From Deltaproteobacteria bacterium (GTDB lineage: Bacteria; Desulfobacterota; DSM-4660; Desulfatiglandales; B25-G16), in assembly GCA_003646935.1 (NCBI GenBank), contig QMLW01000030.1, positions 1-10,050 on the forward strand: 10,050 nt of DNA, written 5' to 3'. The notes under the pieces were generated by a model. The model was not told where the DNA came from. It made no database searches and saw only the letters and a list, made by a program, of their open reading frames with translations. The position numbers and the translations under genes were made by a program. Positions 1 to 6,289 of this stretch are shown one piece after another (position 1 is the stretch's first letter; every line of letters begins with the position of its first letter).

Positions 1-457
1 AGGGAAGGGAGAACACGTAAAAGCCGATGTCCCTGTGAAAGATGGGATCCGTGCTCCCAAAGGGCTGCTGATACAAATAGCGCAGGAACATATCCCACTG
101 ATAGGACCCCTTTGAGGCGATTACCACGCTAACAAGCAGGATAATTATCATGAAAAGAATGCTGCCGGTTCTCCCTGAGATCCCGAGTTGCGCAAGATAC
201 CCGCCGTCTGCCCTGAAGGCCATTTTCTGAGCACTGCCCGGACTCAGGCGATTGGCAGCATAGATGTTGATGGATATGATAAGAATAAACACCAGCCACA
301 CCGCCAAGCCGAACCCAAATTTGCTCAAAAGCATGGTCCAGAACACAGATGAAAACATCAGCTTTTCGAACCACAACCAATCGGGGTAGATGGAAAGCAC
401 CAACCAAAGCAAGAACAAAACCAAAATCCCAAACCCTATTAGTATCTTTTTCTTCAT
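1..457 (-). CDS. UPF0182 (COG1615) family membrane protein, N-terminal part
   Basis: The left edge of the window cuts this gene, so only the first 152 codons are visible; family members are usually several hundred to about 900 residues long. The ATG at 457 is preceded by GGAG eight bases upstream, which fixes the start. Hydrophobic segments at about residues 5-23, 46-67 and 97-114 suggest membrane helices. Family-like features are the aromatic stretch DWLWFEKL at 26-33 followed by VFW, and the block FGSTDPIFHRDIGFYVFSLP at 133-152, which closely matches the conserved FG-DP-F-D-FYVF-LP signature of UPF0182. The family's function is unknown; it is an integral membrane protein with a large soluble part in the missing C-terminal half. 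It lies downstream of the transporter operon on the same strand, but about 360 bp containing a repeat separate them, so it is probably a separate unit. Family assignment is confident; no function can be given. Confidence 0.88.
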   Translation of the reverse strand, partial: MKKKILIGFGILVLFLLWLVLSIYPDWLWFEKLMFSSVFWTMLLSKFGFGLAVWLVFILIISINIYAANRLSPGSAQKMAFRADGGYLAQLGISGRTGSILFMIIILLVSVVIASKGSYQWDMFLRYLYQQPFGSTDPIFHRDIGFYVFSLP

Positions 458-495
458 AATAAAATCTCCACTAAAGCAGGGGCAAATCCCTTGGG

Positions 496-507
496 CGGCA
501 AATGCCG
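496..507. promoter_or_regulatory. Short palindrome in the UPF0182 leader
   Basis: CGGCA-AA-TGCCG is a perfect inverted repeat of 5-bp arms about 40 bases upstream of the UPF0182 start codon. It could be an operator half-site pair or a small RNA hairpin in the leader. The rest of 458-720 shows no gene that I recognise. Confidence 0.25.
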
Positions 508-560
508 ATAATAGATTTCGTTGGGTTTTTCTCTAGATTTCCTACTACCATCAGCCAACA

Positions 561-589
561 AGCATAGGGAGTAAGAGTGGTAATTGCAA
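561..589 (-). promoter_or_regulatory. Candidate sigma70-type promoter for the UPF0182 gene
   Basis: Read on the minus strand, TTGCAA (584-589) and TATGCT (561-566) are separated by 17 bases, each matching the consensus in four of six positions. This would give a 5' leader of roughly 100 bases before the ATG at 457. Matches of this quality also occur by chance, so the call is tentative. Confidence 0.3.
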
Positions 590-720
590 GCGGTTTTTCA
601 CCGGCGGTCCTCGTAGCTTATAATGCGATGCCGTGAGATACGCGGTGACTATGGATTATGGATCGGTTTAGGGGGCTATCAGCGAATGTGGCACATGTAC
701 TCTTTGCGGGATATCCGAAC

Positions 721-802
721 GAACTTGGTTCGCTTCGCTCACAATTGGAATATTCCACCATTCCATTATTCCATGTGTGAGACAATATGAAACAGTCTCA
801 AA
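721..802 (+). repeat. 82-bp structured dispersed repeat, left copy
   Basis: This segment is repeated in direct orientation at 9969-10050 with 80 of 82 positions identical (differences at 727 G/A and 788 T/G). Inside it are three inverted repeats: GAAC-TTG-GTTC at 721-731; a hairpin of arms 738-752 and 767-781 pairing at 13 of 15 positions around a 14-base loop; and TGAGAC/GTCTCA at 778-783 and 795-800. It begins 14 bases beyond the livM stop codon, so it lies in the 3' region of the transporter transcript, where it could affect transcript ends or stability. It encodes no protein and carries no target-site duplication that I can see. It is probably a member of a genome-wide intergenic repeat family. 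Confidence 0.85.
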
Positions 803-816
803 AAACCTTTTTAATT

Positions 817-1749
817 TCAATAAGTTGTAGAATATCTAATTCTAGGTAACACCGTTCTTCCGATCCCTACGATGCCATCTCTGTTGACCCGCATAATGAC
901 GATCACCATGAGCGCGAAGAGCACCATCCTAATCTCCCCGTATTCTCTTAAGAGCTCGGATAAGATCTCGATGGAAATAGCCCCTATTATGGGCCCTGCA
1001 AAGGTCCTCAGCCCTCCAGTGATCACCATAATCAAGAGAATGGCCATCTCATTGAAATCCACCGATACCGGGCTAAGCAACCCTATGTAGTGGGCATGGA
1101 AGGCCCCAGCAATTCCCGCGAATAAGCTACTCGTTACAAACACGAACCGCTTCCACTTCACCGTATCCACCCCCATAGTCAACGCCGCCTCCTCGTCATC
1201 CCTGATCGACCGCATATAGTAGCCAATTCTCGAGTGGACTATCTTGTACATAATGCAAAGGCAGACAATGGCAAGCAGAAGGAAGATGTAATAGTAGGGA
1301 AAGGCCTTGGCTGTCTCCAGAAGTCGAGGGGTGGAAAGCCCCAGATCACCTCGCGTGAGTTTATAGGACATGCTGAGTGTGATCCTGAAGGATTCAGAAA
1401 AGGCCCACGTTGATAGGCCCAAATAGATGGCCCTCATCCTTAGGCAGAGGGTTCCCAGAAAGTAGCCAAATGCCCCGGCAAGAATACCGCCGCAGGGAAT
1501 CCCAAGCAGTATTGGAATCTTATAGTGGATGACGAGAAGCGCAGAGGTGTAACCTCCCATGGCAGCGAAGGCATGGTGGGCGAGGGAGAACTGGCCCGTA
1601 TAACCCGCAATCAGGTTCCAGCTCGCGGCCATGACCACGTAGTAGAAGCTGATGTTTAACACATGGGTATAGTACTCCCCCGAGACGAGGGGTAGCGGCG
1701 CAAGTATAGCATACATAAAAATCGGAAAAAGCGTCGCCTTGATGCTCAT
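817..1749 (-). CDS. livM: Branched-chain amino acid-type ABC transporter permease (LivM family)
   Basis: This 310-residue inner-membrane protein is one of the two transmembrane subunits of a HAAT-family importer. Family-typical blocks are the N-terminal GYTGQFSLAHHAF near residues 49-61, with GGYTSAL just after, the cytoplasmic loop RSIRDDEEAALTMGVD near the middle, and the later FAGIAGAFHAHYIGLLSP and GGLRTFAGPIIGA segments. About eight hydrophobic segments are visible and the length is normal for LivM. The ATG at 1749 lies four bases after the livF stop, with only a weak purine-rich stretch upstream, so translation is probably coupled to livF. It is the last gene of the operon; LivM more often follows LivH directly, so the order H-G-F-M is a variation. 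The substrate is not readable from the permease; this family also moves amides, aromatic acids and other small compounds. Confidence 0.93.
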   Translation of the reverse strand: MSIKATLFPIFMYAILAPLPLVSGEYYTHVLNISFYYVVMAASWNLIAGYTGQFSLAHHAFAAMGGYTSALLVIHYKIPILLGIPCGGILAGAFGYFLGTLCLRMRAIYLGLSTWAFSESFRITLSMSYKLTRGDLGLSTPRLLETAKAFPYYYIFLLLAIVCLCIMYKIVHSRIGYYMRSIRDDEEAALTMGVDTVKWKRFVFVTSSLFAGIAGAFHAHYIGLLSPVSVDFNEMAILLIMVITGGLRTFAGPIIGAISIEILSELLREYGEIRMVLFALMVIVIMRVNRDGIVGIGRTVLPRIRYSTTY

Positions 1750-1753
1750 CGAT

Positions 1754-2476
1754 TCACGCCCCGATCAAGGAGTCCCGAATGATCTCTTTGAGTTTCTCCT
1801 TGAACATCTGGGAGCTTCCCTCCAGGCTTACTGATCCCATCTCGAGCATGTAGAGGTACTCTGAGTTCTCTATTGCCTGGTTTATATTTTGATCTACCAG
1901 GAGAATGGTAGTCCCCCCTTCATGGCTTCGTCGCAGGAACTCATACACATAGGACACGATCTTGGGCGCCAAGCCCGCGGATGGCTCATCAACCAAGAGC
2001 AAACGTGGGCTCGATATCATCTCCTTGGCGATGGACAGAATCTTCGCCTCTCCGCCACTGAGGAATTCAGCCTTATGGTTCCTTTTGGAGGAGATTACCG
2101 GAAATATATCGTACACCCTCTCAAGGCCTCTCCTCATCCGATCCTTATCCCCTTTGAAGGTCCACGCGCCGAGTAGCAGGTTCTCCCGCACGGTCATGTG
2201 AGGAAAGTTATTGATTCCCTGAGGGATATAGCTAATGCCGAGCTTTTTGATCTGAAAGGGACTCAGGTCTCGGATCTTTTCGTCTATAAAGAGTATCTCT
2301 CCATCTCTATATGTAAGAAATCCGAATATCGTCTTCAGCAGGGTTGATTTCCCTGCTCCATTTGGCCCAATGATCCCGGTGAATGATCCCTCGCCCACAT
2401 CCATCGAGACATCATGCAGGATATCGATCCCCTCGAAATACCCACAGCTAATATCTTGGATTGAGAGCAGCGACAT
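1754..2476 (-). CDS. livF: Branched-chain amino acid-type ABC transporter ATPase (LivF family)
   Basis: This is one of the two cytoplasmic ATPases that drive the importer. I place the start at the ATG at 2476 (240 residues): the stop codon of livG ends one base before it, and the GGGGGA within the last livG codons is a good ribosome site. The longer frame to 2500 would need a TTG start inside livG and adds eight residues. From the 2476 start, Walker A GPNGAGKS is at residues 37-44, the Q-loop glutamine at 86, the signature LSGGE at 139-143 and Walker B LLLVDE at 159-164. The switch region reads VDQN, with Q in place of the usual H-loop histidine, as is common in LivF proteins (VEQN). LivG and LivF are expected to form a heterodimer against LivH and LivM. 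Confidence 0.93.
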   Translation of the reverse strand: MSLLSIQDISCGYFEGIDILHDVSMDVGEGSFTGIIGPNGAGKSTLLKTIFGFLTYRDGEILFIDEKIRDLSPFQIKKLGISYIPQGINNFPHMTVRENLLLGAWTFKGDKDRMRRGLERVYDIFPVISSKRNHKAEFLSGGEAKILSIAKEMISSPRLLLVDEPSAGLAPKIVSYVYEFLRRSHEGGTTILLVDQNINQAIENSEYLYMLEMGSVSLEGSSQMFKEKLKEIIRDSLIGA

Positions 2477-2477
2477 T

Positions 2478-3236
2478 TCATCCCCCGATATAGGCGTCAA
2501 TCACCGCGGGAATGTTCGCCACCTCCTCCAAGCTTCCCTCAGCAATTCGACGCCCCTCGTGCATCACGGACACCCTCCCACAGAGCCTTCGTATTGCCGG
2601 CATCTCGTGGCTCACAATGATAAAGGTGACGCCCTTTTCCCGATTCATCTCCTTGATCGATTCCATGATCACGCCCTTTATCTGGGGATTTACCCCAGCA
2701 AAGGGCTCATCCATAAGATAGAGCTTCAGGGGGTTCACGATAAACCCACGCGCTATCTGCAACAGCATGATCTGCCCGCCCGAGAGCGTCTTGGCCAATT
2801 CATCCCTCATGTGGTAGAGCTGGACGAATCGGAGTAAATCCTCCGCCTCCTGGATGACTTCTCTCCCATACTTGTATCGATCGCCCTGACTGTCTGAAAA
2901 GGCGGGAACCAACATATTCTCCAAGACAGTCATATTGCGAAAGACCTTTGGAATCTGAAACGTTCGTATGATCCCCATTGAAGTACGCACATTGGGCTTG
3001 AGCCTATCGATCCGCGCTCCATCTAGGTAGATAGCCCCGGAGCTCGCCCGATAGATACCCGATATTAGATTTATCAGGGTGGTCTTTCCCGATCCATTGG
3101 GGCCGATTATTCCCCTGATCTCCCCCCTTTCAATATTAAGGGAGAGGCCATTTACGGCTGTTAAACCCCCGAAGGTCTTCGTCAAATCTCTTGTCTCGAG
3201 AATCCTCTCTCCATTATCAGCCAAACTAGTTTCCAT
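2478..3236 (-). CDS. livG: Branched-chain amino acid-type ABC transporter ATPase (LivG family)
   Basis: This is the second ATPase of the importer. I prefer the ATG at 3236 (252 residues), with AAGGA ten bases upstream; a TTG at 3245 would add three residues but sits almost on top of that ribosome site. From the ATG, Walker A GPNGSGKT is at 45-52, the Q-loop glutamine near 94, the signature LSGGQ at 151-155, Walker B LYLMDE at 172-177 and the H-loop histidine near 210 (VSHEM). The insertion between Walker A and the signature, and the phrase DEPFAGVNP after Walker B, are typical of LivG rather than LivF. It starts 17 bases after livH and its stop lies one base from the livF ATG, so the genes are co-transcribed and probably translationally coupled. 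Confidence 0.94.
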   Translation of the reverse strand: METSLADNGERILETRDLTKTFGGLTAVNGLSLNIERGEIRGIIGPNGSGKTTLINLISGIYRASSGAIYLDGARIDRLKPNVRTSMGIIRTFQIPKVFRNMTVLENMLVPAFSDSQGDRYKYGREVIQEAEDLLRFVQLYHMRDELAKTLSGGQIMLLQIARGFIVNPLKLYLMDEPFAGVNPQIKGVIMESIKEMNREKGVTFIIVSHEMPAIRRLCGRVSVMHEGRRIAEGSLEEVANIPAVIDAYIGG

Positions 3237-3253
3237 TAAGAACAATTCCTTGC

Positions 3254-4147
3254 CTATGCCACCCTCTGCCTCTCACCAAATAGACCCGTTGGCCTGATCG
3301 CCAAGAGAAATAGCACTAATCCAAACCCGTATACATCCTTAAACGAAGGGGAGATAAGCACCGAGCCCATGCTCTCTACGAGGCCGAGAAGTAGGCCTGC
3401 GACGAGGCTGCCTGGGATAGATCCAAGCCCACCGATCACGATGATCTCGAATCCCTTCATAGTGGCTACCGCCCCGTTTTCCGGCCACACAAGGAAAATA
3501 GGGGCGAGCAGTGCCCCTGCCGCCGCCGCTAGAGATACCCCGATTCCGAACGCGATCTGGTCAACCCGAAGCACGTTGACACCAGCAGTCTGGATTCCAA
3601 CCCTGTTTTGTGCAGACCCTCGCAGGGCCCTGCCAACCCAAGTATTTCTCACCACAAGATAAAATAAGCCCAAAATAAGGAGGGTCCCAACTAGGGCCAC
3701 GAATCGGTTACCGCTCACCGGAAGGGGGCCAATATAGGTAGGGGAAGCGTAATCGGGGGGTGCGAATTGGTTGGGGCCAGCCAGAACCACCGCCAGATTT
3801 CTGAAGAACACCATCATTGCGATAGTGATCACCGTCGCGTATTCATCCTTTCTCTCCATCTCCCCCACGAACATCGGTTTCAAAAGAAATCTCTGGATGT
3901 AGAGCCCCACGAAGAAGATCACGGCCATGGATATGGGTATTCCTACGAACCACAGGTGAGGCCCCAGGATATACACGACGAGGAAGTATTGAAGGTAGCT
4001 GCCCATCATATAGAACTCGCCCATGGACCAATTGATCATCTTCATGATGCTGTAGATGAAGGTGATCCCAATTGCCATGAGGGCATAGATAATCCCTATG
4101 ACGAGACCCGCTATTAGATATTGGGAGAGAAGCAGTGAGTCCACCAT
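3254..4147 (-). CDS. livH: Branched-chain amino acid-type ABC transporter permease (LivH family)
   Basis: This 297-residue integral membrane protein is the partner permease of LivM. The N-terminal block with GIIYALMAIGITFIYSIMKM (residues 18-37) and INWSMGEFYMMG (38-49), the cytoplasmic-loop phrase RALRGSAQNRVGIQTAGV (173-190), the GGLGSIPGSLVAG block (239-251) and the C-terminal RPTGLFG (285-291) are all characteristic of LivH. The length is normal. The ATG at 4147 has GAGGA only one or two bases before it; the next codon, GTG at 4144, would have a better-spaced ribosome site, so the true start may be one codon in. A short overlapping frame with a strong ribosome site begins at 4170 and may assist initiation. 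About 110 bases separate it from the binding-protein gene, with no clear terminator between. Confidence 0.93.
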   Translation of the reverse strand: MVDSLLLSQYLIAGLVIGIIYALMAIGITFIYSIMKMINWSMGEFYMMGSYLQYFLVVYILGPHLWFVGIPISMAVIFFVGLYIQRFLLKPMFVGEMERKDEYATVITIAMMVFFRNLAVVLAGPNQFAPPDYASPTYIGPLPVSGNRFVALVGTLLILGLFYLVVRNTWVGRALRGSAQNRVGIQTAGVNVLRVDQIAFGIGVSLAAAAGALLAPIFLVWPENGAVATMKGFEIIVIGGLGSIPGSLVAGLLLGLVESMGSVLISPSFKDVYGFGLVLFLLAIRPTGLFGERQRVA

Positions 4148-4170
4148 ATCCTCAAAAGACGCTGTTTCAT
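4114..4170 (-). other. Possible 18-codon leader ORF overlapping the livH start
   Basis: An ATG at 4170 is preceded by GGGGAGG at a spacing of four bases, a much stronger ribosome site than that of livH itself. The frame has 18 sense codons and stops with TAA at 4114-4116, inside livH in a different frame. Ribosomes that terminate or backtrack here could reinitiate at livH, so a role in translational coupling is possible. The peptide resembles nothing I know, and conservation cannot be judged from one sequence. Confidence 0.3.
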
Positions 4171-4256
4171 TATGCCTCCCCTACTCTCCTGTTGGGCCTT
4201 CGCAATCTCCATGGTGCCGGTCAAAGTAAAACACGGAAGATCCAGCTTCCACGGCA

Positions 4257-5480
4257 TCATGGTTTTGTGTAGTCACTGGTCTTCATATCAGGGGGGTAGA
4301 GTATAGGAGCATCCTTTGGAGATTGGTTCACCCTGGTGTACTGGAGCACCATCAAAGGCGGCGACCACTGATGCCAATATGGTCCCTCCCCCCTTTCAAA
4401 GGTGACCAACCCGTTCCAGCTCGTGAATCGACCTTTCTCAAGGGCCGTAATGAGCTCCGCCGGCTTATCGGATTGTGCCAAATTAAGGGCATCGGCGAGT
4501 ATCATGATCTGGCCGAAGCCATTGAAGGCAGGGTATATGGGAAATTCACCATATTTTCCCAAATATTCCTTCTTAAACCATTCCCCACGTTCGGTGAGTT
4601 TCATCTTGGGATGGTAGTAAGAGATAAAAAGGATATAGTTCCCCTTGTCCCCCAGGTTTTTCCAGAACTCCGATCTCCCAGGCCAGTCGAAAGAGGCGAG
4701 TATGGGGGTCGAGGGAAAGAGCCTAATGTCGAACGCCTGCTTCACCATCAAATATGCCGTGGTGGGCACACTATGGATATCGATAAGAAGATCTGGCTTC
4801 CAGCCCCTTAGCTCTAACAACTGAGGGGTTAAATCAACGACCTTCTTGTCGAAAATCAGGGATTTTAGCTCCAGCTTGAGCCCCATCTTGGCCATGCCAG
4901 CCTTGGTCTCATCTACCAATCCAAGGCCGTAATCCGTGTTCTCCGCCAATATGGCGATTCGCTTGAATCCTATCTCTTTGATAAATCTGAGCCACATCCG
5001 AGCACGATCTGGATCGATCGCGTGGGTGCGGAAGGTGGTCATGAGGTGCTTTTCGGTGATTGTTTTGGATGAGGCCTGGGTTGAAAAAATTGGCACTCCT
5101 AATCTCTCCGCCAGGTCTCCTACCGCAATCATGACAGAACTATGAACCTGTCCTATTATGACTGAAACGCCCTTTTGGGTGACCAACCTTCGGTAGCCTG
5201 CAATGCCCTTCTCCGGCGTGCCGGAGTCGTCTTCAATCACGAGCTCTATGTTCCTCCCCCCTAGCACTCCTCCGGTTGAGTTCACGTACTCGGCCCCCAT
5301 CCTGGCTCCCTGGAGGATAAACTTACCAAGAAGCGTTGCCCCGGGGGGGGATAGAGGTGTCATGACCCCAATCTTAACAGGCTCCTTTGCGCCAACCCCG
5401 TCTGGCAACGCGAAGAGAACCATTACTAGGAGTAACGGGATAACTGCATACCTGAGATACGATCTTGATTGTAATTTCAT
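4257..5480 (-). CDS. livK: Branched-chain amino acid-type ABC transporter substrate-binding protein (Peripla_BP_6)
   Basis: This 407-residue protein is the periplasmic (or, in a Gram-positive, surface) receptor of the importer and its main determinant of substrate choice. The ATG at 5480 has GGAGGG four bases upstream. A classical signal peptide is present: basic residues up to R10, a hydrophobic core at about 12-25, and likely cleavage after VGA at residue 31. No lipobox cysteine is seen, so it is probably freely secreted. The mature start KEPVKIGVMTPLSPPG, the phrases GARMGAEYVNSTGGVLGGR and VSVIIGQVHSSV, and a type I bilobal pattern match the Peripla_BP_6 family. Such proteins bind branched-chain amino acids but also amides, urea, aromatic acids and others, so livK is a family label, not a substrate assignment. 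It is the first gene of the transporter operon and diverges from the dehydrogenase operon. A run of eight C residues on the coding strand falls in the P-P-G codons, and the frame is intact. Confidence 0.92.
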   Translation of the reverse strand: MKLQSRSYLRYAVIPLLLVMVLFALPDGVGAKEPVKIGVMTPLSPPGATLLGKFILQGARMGAEYVNSTGGVLGGRNIELVIEDDSGTPEKGIAGYRRLVTQKGVSVIIGQVHSSVMIAVGDLAERLGVPIFSTQASSKTITEKHLMTTFRTHAIDPDRARMWLRFIKEIGFKRIAILAENTDYGLGLVDETKAGMAKMGLKLELKSLIFDKKVVDLTPQLLELRGWKPDLLIDIHSVPTTAYLMVKQAFDIRLFPSTPILASFDWPGRSEFWKNLGDKGNYILFISYYHPKMKLTERGEWFKKEYLGKYGEFPIYPAFNGFGQIMILADALNLAQSDKPAELITALEKGRFTSWNGLVTFERGEGPYWHQWSPPLMVLQYTRVNQSPKDAPILYPPDMKTSDYTKP

Positions 5481-5544
5481 GCTGCCCTCCCTCTTTTGAG
5501 TTTGGAAACGCTCAATACATCAATGGTCGAAAATCATTAACATC

Positions 5545-5664
5545 TCAATCTGTTACTACTATCCTACCTTTCTTTCCTAGTACCTTGCGATCGGCGTTGT
5601 CTCCATAGACAATTTCAACGATTGCTCTGTCACCCATGCCAAAATGAATGGCCCTGATTGACAT
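5545..5664 (-). CDS. Possible small protein of 39 residues upstream of the binding-protein gene
   Basis: A frame opens with ATG at 5664 and closes with TGA at 5545, on the same strand as the transporter operon and 64 bases upstream of its first gene. AAGG lies eight bases before the ATG. The product begins MSIRAIHFGMGDRAIVEIVYG and ends with LGKKGRIVVTD. It has regular alternation of hydrophobic and charged residues suggestive of short beta strands, which is more protein-like than the other frames of this region. It could be a small gene, a leader peptide, or a relic of a longer gene. The frame is open for only nine codons above the ATG before a TAG. I recognise no family. Confidence 0.3.
   Translation of the reverse strand: MSIRAIHFGMGDRAIVEIVYGDNADRKVLGKKGRIVVTD
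5597..5612. promoter_or_regulatory. Small perfect hairpin in the divergent region
   Basis: TTGTCT-CCAT-AGACAA forms a perfect 6-bp stem with a 4-base loop. It falls within the possible 39-codon frame and in the presumed upstream region of the transporter operon. No U-run follows on either strand, so it is not an intrinsic terminator. It may be an operator or chance. Confidence 0.25.
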
Positions 5665-5781
5665 AAAATAGGCCTTGGAAATCTCTAACTAGATCTTTAA
5701 GGAACATGATAAGGAGCTATTGGGGCTTCTTTCTTTTTGTAGCACGGAACATCGATGAATCAAGGAAGGGATACCACACAT

Positions 5782-5803
5782 CGATGGTACATAGATACCA
5801 TCG
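5782..5803. promoter_or_regulatory. Operator-like inverted repeat between the divergent operons
   Basis: CGATGGTA at 5782-5789 and TACCATCG at 5796-5803 are perfect 8-bp inverted arms around a 6-base spacer, the geometry of a dimeric regulator site. A further TACCA half-site lies at 5772-5776, and the string ACATCGATG occurs at 5749-5757 and again at 5778-5786. It lies about 300 bases upstream of the transporter operon start. No regulator gene is present in the window to pair with it. Confidence 0.4.
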
Positions 5804-6025
5804 CAATCTAAGGTGGACTCCTATGTCAGCAAGAACCGGCCCCTTTGACATGCCAATGGTCTTTAGATGGCTACCCTTTTCCTTGTAAGACCTATGAATT
5901 CAATTCATTGCAGGGATGAATAATCCTTTGGGGCCCTTGTTGTAACTCGTCCACTCACAGGTGGAATCAAGGACCGGCTTCCCATTGGGCTATGCGCCAA
6001 ATAACTGGTAAGCAAGAGTGAAATA

Positions 6026-6063
6026 GACTATAGGACTTCCCTTCATGAAGGCAAGACTATAGG
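6026..6063. promoter_or_regulatory. Palindrome flanked by direct repeats, possible regulator site
   Basis: CCTTCATGAAGG at 6040-6051 is a perfect 12-bp palindrome. Extending it to 6036-6055 gives an imperfect 20-bp palindrome with only one mismatched pair. On either side lies an identical GACTATAGG, at 6026-6034 and 6055-6063, 29 bases apart. The element sits about 70 bases upstream of the best -35 candidate of the dehydrogenase operon, a common place for an activator site. The binding protein is unknown. Confidence 0.4.
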
Positions 6064-6122
6064 TAAAAGGGGTGTGGGTGTCAACAGAAAAGAGTGGTAA
6101 CTCCTTGCCATAATAATTCATT

Positions 6123-6150
6123 TTGTCTCGATACTCAGTTAGTGTATAAA
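6123..6150 (+). promoter_or_regulatory. Candidate sigma70-type promoter of the dehydrogenase operon
   Basis: TTGTCT (6123-6128) and TATAAA (6145-6150) are separated by 16 bases, matching consensus in four and five of six positions. Transcription would start near 6157 and give a leader of about 130 bases before the TTG at 6287. No equally good match was found elsewhere in the 5481-6286 interval. It overlaps an open frame on the other strand that I do not regard as a gene. Confidence 0.45.
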
Positions 6151-6182
6151 ATCTTCTGATTGATATGCTCTTAATAATCATG

Positions 6183-6245
6183 GTGGTAGACCATCAAAAG
6201 GTTTCATCAAGTGGTCTTTTTGGCCTGCACAAAACCTGCTACCAC
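6183..6245 (+). promoter_or_regulatory. Structured leader RNA with alternative helices (possible attenuator or riboswitch-like element)
   Basis: In the predicted leader, GTGGTAG (6183-6189) pairs perfectly with CTACCAC (6239-6245), and nested inside AGGTTT (6199-6204) pairs with AAACCT (6232-6237). A competing helix, AGACCA (6188-6193) with TGGTCT (6212-6217), uses part of the outer stem and crosses the nested one. It is followed at once by a run of U (6217-6221), like a weak intrinsic terminator. Two mutually exclusive folds before an operon are what a transcription attenuator looks like. The terminator stem is short with an 18-base loop, and I recognise no known riboswitch core. Confidence 0.35.
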
Positions 6246-6275
6246 AATACCTAACCGACTACTATAGCTTCTCAT

Positions 6276-6289
6276 GGAGGTCAACGTTG
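6276..6289 (+). promoter_or_regulatory. Ribosome site that fixes a TTG start
   Basis: GGAGG at 6276-6280 is followed after six bases by TTG at 6287, in the frame of the DAO-family gene. The ATG at 6274 that overlaps this site is in another frame and reaches a stop after eight codons. A second TTG follows directly at 6290 and could also be used. Confidence 0.7.

Noticed and set aside
778..802. Intrinsic terminator for the transporter operon formed by the repeat hairpin
   Set aside because: On the minus strand the U-run comes before rather than after the stem, so the hairpin does not have terminator order.
2477..2500. Upstream extension of LivF by eight residues
   Set aside because: The upstream start would be TTG with no ribosome site inside livG; the ATG at 2476 has GGGGGA at good spacing and fits family length.
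5706..5888. 60-codon plus-strand open frame
   Set aside because: The ribosome site and composition are not convincing, and it runs through the inverted-repeat array.
5990..6181. 63-codon minus-strand open frame
   Set aside because: It has no ribosome site, overlaps the best promoter candidate and the operator-like palindrome, and its product resembles nothing known.
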